A DNA stretch of 32,997 bases from Patescibacteria group bacterium (lineage in GTDB: Bacteria; Patescibacteriota; Gracilibacteria; UM-FILTER-43-11). A model generated the notes under the pieces. It did no database searches and was not told where the DNA came from. It saw nothing but the letters and a program-made list of their open reading frames with translations. Positions 28,001-32,997 of the stretch are shown here, piece by piece. Every line of letters begins with the position of its first letter. Positions within the stretch are counted from its first letter, which is position 1. The position numbers were made by a program, and so were the translations under genes. The DNA is taken from assembly GCA_029260985.1 (NCBI GenBank), contig JAJDCE010000144.1, positions 1 to 32,997 of the forward strand, given 5' to 3'.

Positions 28001-28071
28001 TGACGGCAATCACGGATGTAGACACGCACGAAACCGTTTACAATCAAAGTAACGAGGTAACCTTTGAATAA
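24934..28071 (+). CDS. C-terminal part of the giant protein: PKD-like region, three SLH domains and thrombospondin type 3-like Ca2+-binding repeats; probably continuous with 15141-25064 when the repeat number permits
   Basis: 1045-aa ORF without a signal peptide; SLH: FSDIDASHPNYKQILDLYQRRIVSGYGDGSFKPDAKISRAEFVKIAL, FPDVSLPAWYYYCIAMAKELGMVTGYGDGFFKAERNISRAEAVAVLL, FLDVPEYAWYIDYVYTGVQVGLIPEKNGFVFPDEEITRGEFAFMA; TSP3-like DSDKDGMPDWWE, DTDKDGIFDVCDDDIDNDGV, DSDGDGVGDACLF. Confidence 0.85.
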   Translation: MIFPYHSTSPVTFHLASPTSFSTSTTSQESHNGPTTVPQQNAINMMATTLTESGSANFDWAQIRHPDLYGIGIELERTVVGYDADKKGNRLSDVTIILLPPTEEGSTPRVTVDNVPIQYGTLVTSLKDQKEARKRFGIETRNFVTDAKKVLFRTIGINDKNLGISLNSNRAVYFDQLNGSGYRLNMDNGFHHIKATWFSKNGQLANYNQNQLLSPQIYVDNAPPIDILQDKDFTFPVYKKARISSTEIFTDLASAYQFYWDVNQDGIPDQTGPEFVLPAQKEPKEITVNLLATVDIQDTNFKQYKKQFKVTIYTPEISLEEEPLKTDGTLKGTMKAQDPSHDLTDIPFSLFRKRWGLWKNLGLLKKRRNLPTTPPLSDKNTYKDNYYAVNKLGDYEISGFSKGPSNVIITDGTPKDVARVHLKTGQIEMLDKTYEPSAIPASMYLPTRVSIVKKNFDTVLANIYYVADSNTDVTIQNEPLHQNNLETIGVTIGDMNPNDSVIARSMPGFAESFPGGAAVFNEATQQNIALINSDGAVRMMRSKYTLGIKNPNQLSEKIIFQILDPNQKPIYDVFIAADMEHLKIKQDEIWNDIKIMIGYLKKKIEPMFASLIAQANTTPTKPSAPKSPFSDIDASHPNYKQILDLYQRRIVSGYGDGSFKPDAKISRAEFVKIALGATNCFDCSNPSETIINKYYGKAPFPDVSLPAWYYYCIAMAKELGMVTGYGDGFFKAERNISRAEAVAVLLRQSGIDLQETPDSYFLDVPEYAWYIDYVYTGVQVGLIPEKNGFVFPDEEITRGEFAFMASGVLDLQNCREVDSDKDGMPDWWEVENNLDPLFSGDADLDNDDDDFTNLQEYLSGTDPNRPDIETCPYVNNPNKSDTDKDGIFDVCDDDIDNDGVKNALGIFDDEGYVDLNKLKDSDDNCVFAANPDQKDSDGDGVGDACLFVDQCPKIPEDLDAYHDTDGCPELNDEVRKKEETSKQKAKKKAAEYYSQKPGVYVNRGPLCYFLDYENDFVEGDIIMTAITDVDTHETVYNQSNEVTFE
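25020..25051 (+). repeat. 11-bp tandem repeat (gGTCCCACAAC, ~2.9 copies) at the reading-frame break of the giant gene
   Basis: gtcccacaac-ggtcccacaac-ggtcccacaac, no mismatches. Confidence 0.97.
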
Positions 28072-28074
28072 TTT

Positions 28075-28887
28075 ATGAAAAAAATATTTATACTCATCAC
28101 AGCCATAGTCGTTATGGCAACTTGGATCGGATTCCGGCAAACCACCCAATCTGCCGAAAATATTCCTTATCCAAAAATTGAAGGAAGCAACCCCTCTCAA
28201 TGTCTCCAATCCACCGCCAACGAACTGGTCAGAATGCGTAATGCTTGGAACGCGAACCTCGCTACCCTAACAGCTCAAGAAAAACCAACGAGTGACATGG
28301 TCGACGAAGCCTACGAAAGCATGCGCACCTATCGCTGTTGGCTGGAATACTTATGTCAGGCAGTTTTACACAGTGCCAATGTGGATGAAAAATCATTGAA
28401 GAATAAAGATGGAAGCGATGCTAATTTTGGTACATTTCTTAAAACTCAGCCTGGGTGCACAGCGGCAGCAAACGTCCAAATACCAGGCACAAAAATAAAG
28501 TACATGTCTCATTGTAAGGTGGAAGCGCCCACCACCATCCTCCTCTCACACGCTCGAACTCAATTCGATCAGTGTCAGGCGCTTCTGAAAGCAGAGTTCG
28601 CTGATCCCAGCAGCATTCCGAAAGCCAGCTCAGATAACAAAGAGCAAAAAATCGGTATTTTAGACGCTGATTTAGTCCGGAAAGTGAAGCAAAATTCCAG
28701 CGCGTTTGTTGGCTTAGAATCGGCGCTTAAAACCAAAAGTGCGGGCCAGAAAACCCGAATTCTCCAGGAAAAACTCAACAGCATTCTAATCAAAATGGGC
28801 GGCATGGAAGCCCATATCAATGTGTTAGCTGGTCATGTGTCGCGCTTCGATCAAAAGCTCCCTTGTTTAGCCGCTAAATGTGATTAA
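28075..28887 (+). CDS. Secreted helical Cys-containing protein of unknown function
   Basis: Signal peptide MKKIFILITAIVVMATWIGFRQTTQSA; starts 3 nt after the preceding stop codon (coupled). Confidence 0.75.
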   Translation: MKKIFILITAIVVMATWIGFRQTTQSAENIPYPKIEGSNPSQCLQSTANELVRMRNAWNANLATLTAQEKPTSDMVDEAYESMRTYRCWLEYLCQAVLHSANVDEKSLKNKDGSDANFGTFLKTQPGCTAAANVQIPGTKIKYMSHCKVEAPTTILLSHARTQFDQCQALLKAEFADPSSIPKASSDNKEQKIGILDADLVRKVKQNSSAFVGLESALKTKSAGQKTRILQEKLNSILIKMGGMEAHINVLAGHVSRFDQKLPCLAAKCD

Positions 28888-28913
28888 TCCCCCTGTCATT
28901 CCCACCCTCCCCT

Positions 28914-28988
28914 GTCATTCCCGCGAAGGCAGGAATCTGTGAATAACTAATTATTAAGTCACAGATCCCGGACTAAATCCGGGATGAC
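28914..28988. repeat. Intergenic palindromic element (gtcattcccgcgaaggcaggaatct...cccggactaaatccgggatgac), with a partial extra unit at 28894-28913
   Basis: Terminal gtcat/atgac arms, atctgtga/tcacagat internal arms, atcccgg/ccgggat hairpin. Confidence 0.75.
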
Positions 28989-29028
28989 AAAAAAGAAAAT
29001 AGGATTATCCATAATAATCAATTCATAA

Positions 29029-29817
29029 ATGTTCAAAAAACTCATCTCCTCCACCATCAGTTTTATCTTCATTTTCACTCTCACGGTTACAGCTTTGCCT
29101 GCCCAGGTATCCGCTGATGTTTTAAAAACATGCAAGTTGGAAGATCTTGAGAAATATCTCAAAACAACTGCAGGAGAAGATCTGAATAAAGCTCTAAAAG
29201 AAGCTGATGGAGATTCAAATAACCTCAAGGTTAGAGTGGCTTTCGAGAAGGCCCGAACACAATATCACGACGCCATCAAATGCATTTTTGACGCCTCAAC
29301 TATTGCTGTTTTAGGAAGTGCGGCAGGGATTGGAGGTAACTTAAAAAAAGACGATATGCCATCCCTCACAAAAGCAGTGCTGGCGGATTTAAATAAACCC
29401 GACAAAGCCTGCTTGGGTGATGAAAAGCGCAACGAAGTCATCAATAGCAGTGACCCCTCAAAGCTGGTTCCGGATCTCTTAGGAGCCTATAACCACTACT
29501 CAGGTTTTATTGATAATCTTGTTAAGCGATTAGGAGACGCTCCAACCATAAATCCCACCGAAATTGGCGTCCTGGGCCCTGTAACGGACAGAACTGATCG
29601 TCTTAAATTAATCATGCGGAACGAACAGCAGGATGCCATTGTAGCCCTCAATGGAGCCTTTATTGCACTCAAAGAACTCCGACGGAACTTTATTATGCAT
29701 GTTCATTTTCAATGCATGATGAAAAATCTGGAAGTGTACCGAAAATTACTCGGGAACCTTCGAAAAGTGATTACTACTTTACCTAACGTTATCCAAGACG
29801 CGAGTATGCATAAATAA
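29029..29817 (+). CDS. Secreted helical protein of unknown function
   Basis: Signal peptide MFKKLISSTISFIFIFTLTVTALPAQVSA; 262 aa. Confidence 0.75.
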   Translation: MFKKLISSTISFIFIFTLTVTALPAQVSADVLKTCKLEDLEKYLKTTAGEDLNKALKEADGDSNNLKVRVAFEKARTQYHDAIKCIFDASTIAVLGSAAGIGGNLKKDDMPSLTKAVLADLNKPDKACLGDEKRNEVINSSDPSKLVPDLLGAYNHYSGFIDNLVKRLGDAPTINPTEIGVLGPVTDRTDRLKLIMRNEQQDAIVALNGAFIALKELRRNFIMHVHFQCMMKNLEVYRKLLGNLRKVITTLPNVIQDASMHK

Positions 29818-29862
29818 GTCTCAAGTGCGAGTGCGAGTCACAAGCACCCAACAATCTCATTA

Positions 29863-31791
29863 ATGAGAAAAATATTTTTATTCACCATCGGGCTTGTCAC
29901 AATCATTTTGACCACTGGTCAGGTGATGGCGCAATCTTCAAATCAGCCAAGTACATCTTGTGAGGATAGCTTGTACGAAAATGAATTCAGCTGTAATCGA
30001 CTGGAGGCTGGAAGTTACTGTAATTTTTCGGCTAAGTTAGGTCGAAGCGATGTGGAATATAACTTATACGAAGAAGTGTACTGCAATTTAACCGAAGACA
30101 GCGATGACGATATTTTTGAAGTTCTCGTCAAACAGTTTAAGGTTGAGGACCCGAAAATCGACGAGGATAAAATTGAGGAAATTTTGAAAAATCCAAAAAT
30201 CGAAACAGATCCAACAGGACAAACAATTTCTGATTTACACAATAGGGTTAGAGTTGCTTACCATAACGAAAAAGTCACTCATCAAACCAAAGAATCCTTA
30301 AAACAGCAATTCAAATTTGCCGAAATGTGGGCTGATGGAACACTTACTAATTCTCCTTTCGACCTGATCGTCGATCTGAACTTAATTGAAATCATTATGT
30401 TCGGCAGCCAGGCTGTTTGGAAAGACAATGTTTATACATGGCCGAAAGATTCATCCGGTGATGACTTAGGCGCTGATGGCGGCGCTGCTAAAGGTCAAAC
30501 CCCAACAGGCCCTGCTAGTGACGCTGGAGGCCAACCTCCTGATGATCCATCCAAGAAAGACGATCCCATTGACCAGTACGAATGTGAACCAGTCGACAAA
30601 GGTAAAGAGTTGGTCGAAAACGGAATTCTTCCAAAGCCTGGTGACACCCCAAAGGGCTGTGGTGATGGAAAAAAAGAAGGAGCGGAAGAATGTGATGATG
30701 GAAATGTGAGAGCGGGTGATGGCTGCAGTGAATCCTGCAAGAGTGAGGAAGCCACCTCACTATCCTGTAAAGACAATGACGCGGTAACATTAAAACAATT
30801 TGTCCCCAAAAAAGATTCGTCAAAAACCCCCGGTGCAGGCTCAGGTAGCTCGGGAAAAGATCCTGGGAATAATAATGCGCCACCGATAAACTGTCCTCCA
30901 GGCTCTAAAGCAGTCAAAAGAACAGCTGATAAAGACATCAAATTGCAGCAAGATCCGAATTACCCGGGCCCTTTCGTTGGAGGTGTACTCAAGAACTTCC
31001 CTAAAAGCAATAAGGGGCAATGTCCTCCAGGTTCCAAGTACACCGAGGTCAGCCTTTTTGGGGAGTCTGCCGGAACCTGTATTCCGCATGAATTCTGTAC
31101 GCCTGATTTTGAGAAATTAAGAAAGAAACTGTTTGGAGCTGATTACAGAAAAGATCCTGCAAAAAAGAAAGCGGCCGAAGCCATCGAAGCCTCAGTCTGC
31201 GTCGAATTCAAAAAGGTAAATCGGCCCGAATCACCTTATCCAGTAGTCGAAGGCTGTATCGATTGCCATATTCAGGCGATGAATGATGTGATGGAAAAAA
31301 TGCTCCAAAAGAACATCGCCCCGCTCCAAAACAGCATGCAATCATGGGGCACCAGTAATCGTTGGGGCCCAAGCCTATCGTTCGATATTAATGTGCTTGT
31401 GCAAAGAGGCATCAATGCCATTATTACTCCAGAATTTAGCCGAGTAACCCCAAAGGAAAAGGCAGATAAAAACGTCGCCCAACAAAAGCAACAAGCAGAA
31501 AACAAGAAAGATGTGAATGAGGATCAAGCTCAGCCAACAACAGTCGACACCGTTCAATTTGGCCTCATCCACAGTCGCTATCAATTCAGCCAGGAAGAAA
31601 AAAAGGCAAAAAACAGTGATGCCCTTAAATTTTACAATATGACATCAGAGGCCAGCGCGGAGCAGCATACCCATGCCGGGCTGGTCAATAAGTTACGAGA
31701 GCTCAAAGACAGCTTTAAGCGAATTCAGGATAAATATGTCCAATTATCCATAGCTGCCACTTTTCACCAAAAGCCAGAATGCTCATTTTAA
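29863..31791 (+). CDS. Secreted Cys-rich protein with a DUF4215/Myxococcus-type cysteine-rich repeat
   Basis: Signal peptide MRKIFLFTIGLVTIILTTGQVMAQ; GCGDGKKEGAEECDDGNVRAGDGCSESCK; two CPPGSK motifs. Confidence 0.8.
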   Translation: MRKIFLFTIGLVTIILTTGQVMAQSSNQPSTSCEDSLYENEFSCNRLEAGSYCNFSAKLGRSDVEYNLYEEVYCNLTEDSDDDIFEVLVKQFKVEDPKIDEDKIEEILKNPKIETDPTGQTISDLHNRVRVAYHNEKVTHQTKESLKQQFKFAEMWADGTLTNSPFDLIVDLNLIEIIMFGSQAVWKDNVYTWPKDSSGDDLGADGGAAKGQTPTGPASDAGGQPPDDPSKKDDPIDQYECEPVDKGKELVENGILPKPGDTPKGCGDGKKEGAEECDDGNVRAGDGCSESCKSEEATSLSCKDNDAVTLKQFVPKKDSSKTPGAGSGSSGKDPGNNNAPPINCPPGSKAVKRTADKDIKLQQDPNYPGPFVGGVLKNFPKSNKGQCPPGSKYTEVSLFGESAGTCIPHEFCTPDFEKLRKKLFGADYRKDPAKKKAAEAIEASVCVEFKKVNRPESPYPVVEGCIDCHIQAMNDVMEKMLQKNIAPLQNSMQSWGTSNRWGPSLSFDINVLVQRGINAIITPEFSRVTPKEKADKNVAQQKQQAENKKDVNEDQAQPTTVDTVQFGLIHSRYQFSQEEKKAKNSDALKFYNMTSEASAEQHTHAGLVNKLRELKDSFKRIQDKYVQLSIAATFHQKPECSF

Positions 31792-32997
31792 GACGTAAAA
31801 TCATTGGCATAGCGGTCGCGTTAACCCTGATCTTAAGTCAGGTCGGGCAGGCGTATGCTTTTTATTCCCCCGTCATCAATCAGGAAGCCTCCAAGATCCG
31901 TCAGCACCTCCAAACTTCTAAACAGAAGAACGGAATAGGAACATGGTGGAATGCGGCACAGAAGGCCGAGAAAAAACACAATGAATCTGTTGCGAAAGAG
32001 AAGCAAAAACCTTTAAACGAAGGTCTTCAAAACGTATATAAGTCCAAAGTTAAGGAGATGGTAACCGATGCGTTGGTGGGTTCTTTCTACGATGGGATTT
32101 CACTGCTGATAAAGTATTGGATAAATAGCGAAAAAGGCAGCATCACCAACTGTCTTCGGGATGACATCTGGGAAGCTCAAGCCCTTCAGGAGCAAGTGCT
32201 CAACGAGATAATGAAGGCTTCAATTCTGAGCGATACGGAAAACAGCAGTATTTTGTGGAATGATTTCCAATATCTTCATACAACAATTAACAACCTAAAA
32301 GAAAACTCCAAAATAGGAAGTGATTGGTTTCCTCAAAGTCAGAATTTTTACACAGACTGTCCCAACGGGGACTTCACTCAGGCTTGGCAGGATTTAGATC
32401 GTGCGCTTAAGAGCTTTAGTAACTTGGGAGCTCGTCCGATTGAACTCGGTAACTTCGGCTCGCTTGCCAAAGTAGCCAAAAAACGAGCCATTCAGCGCGC
32501 TCAGAAGTGGATAAAAGCCAATCAGCTCACACTCACTATTGGCGGCAAACAAGGTGCGGACCCTCGAAGCCTCTTTAATGGCCCAGGTCTCTCTGGCTTA
32601 GCCGCAGACTTTAAAACCGAATGGGGCTATGTCAAAGCTTTTGGAGAATTGGTTTTTGTGAATACCTATGAGGGCGTTTCTGAACTGGTAAAGGGGCAAG
32701 AGGGATTTGAAAAACTAAAGGAACTCAAAGAATCAGAAGATTTATCAACCTATGCCGATAATTACACCAAAGCTTTTGCTGCTCGTGATAAGGCGCTTAA
32801 GCAGATGGAGTCCGCCATCAAATTCAACCTAAGTTTCAACAGCGTGGCCAACAATAGCCTGAAAGAAATCGACAAAATCATGTTCGAAGCCAATGGTATT
32901 ATCGAAGATGCCTATTCATCCAAAACCACTCCGGAAAATGCAAAGGCATTCTGCAAAAAGATTTCAGCTGTCATAAAAAAACAATGCAGAGGCAGAG
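31779..32997 (+). CDS. Secreted protein of unknown function, 3' end beyond the window (absent from the supplied ORF track)
   Basis: ATG at 31779 overlaps the previous stop; MLILRRKIIGIAVALTLILSQVGQAYAFYSPVINQEASKIRQHLQ..., open for 406 codons to the window end. Confidence 0.8.
   Translation, partial: MLILRRKIIGIAVALTLILSQVGQAYAFYSPVINQEASKIRQHLQTSKQKNGIGTWWNAAQKAEKKHNESVAKEKQKPLNEGLQNVYKSKVKEMVTDALVGSFYDGISLLIKYWINSEKGSITNCLRDDIWEAQALQEQVLNEIMKASILSDTENSSILWNDFQYLHTTINNLKENSKIGSDWFPQSQNFYTDCPNGDFTQAWQDLDRALKSFSNLGARPIELGNFGSLAKVAKKRAIQRAQKWIKANQLTLTIGGKQGADPRSLFNGPGLSGLAADFKTEWGYVKAFGELVFVNTYEGVSELVKGQEGFEKLKELKESEDLSTYADNYTKAFAARDKALKQMESAIKFNLSFNSVANNSLKEIDKIMFEANGIIEDAYSSKTTPENAKAFCKKISAVIKKQCRGR

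Noticed and set aside
31252-31270. CIDCH (CxxCH) in the 642-aa protein as a heme c site
   Set aside because: Single motif in a protein with no cytochrome-like context; likely coincidental or a disulfide/metal pair.
15206-31584. Many short antisense or out-of-frame ORFs inside the giant gene and downstream genes
   Set aside because: Overlap long supported CDSs, lack signal or domain features; explained by codon bias of the sense strand.
1-32997. CRISPR arrays, tRNA or rRNA genes
   Set aside because: No regularly spaced direct repeats with unique spacers and no recognisable tRNA/rRNA sequence seen; the repeats present are palindromic intergenic elements or short coding tandem repeats.

Overview
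The window looks like a bacterial chromosome segment, possibly from a Patescibacteria/CPR-type lineage (inference only, no marker placed). It divides into three parts. (1) An S-layer-type protein with 3 SLH domains (945-5240). It has a strong candidate sigma70 promoter, a hairpin-rich leader of about 560 nt and a Rho-independent terminator, and it lies between two copies (one truncated by the window edge) of a GIY-YIG nuclease cassette bounded by terminal inverted repeats. (2) A housekeeping/accessory stretch: secreted Fn3-like protein, TPR lipoprotein, trigger factor, Rel/SpoT, GpmI, an orphan DUF6788-like protein and a Fic protein. Intergenic palindromic elements punctuate it, including three 73-bp copies of one MITE-like element. 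(3) An ~18-kb block encoding a giant multidomain secreted protein plus at least four more signal-peptide proteins. The most notable observation is that the 3307-aa and 1045-aa giant ORFs appear to be two halves of one ~4300-aa protein, split by an 11-bp tandem repeat (gGTCCCACAAC, about 3 copies, 25020-25051). Removing two units, or adding one, restores one continuous reading frame. The signal peptide is on the first half and all the SLH anchoring domains and the TSP3-type Ca2+ motifs are on the second half, so copy number could switch the protein between anchored and unanchored forms. A second, diverged tract of the same repeat core lies in-frame in the same gene (20341-20415). The gene also appears to start at a non-AUG (AUA) codon. 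No tRNA, rRNA or CRISPR was recognised. All calls are from reading the sequence; no searches were run.
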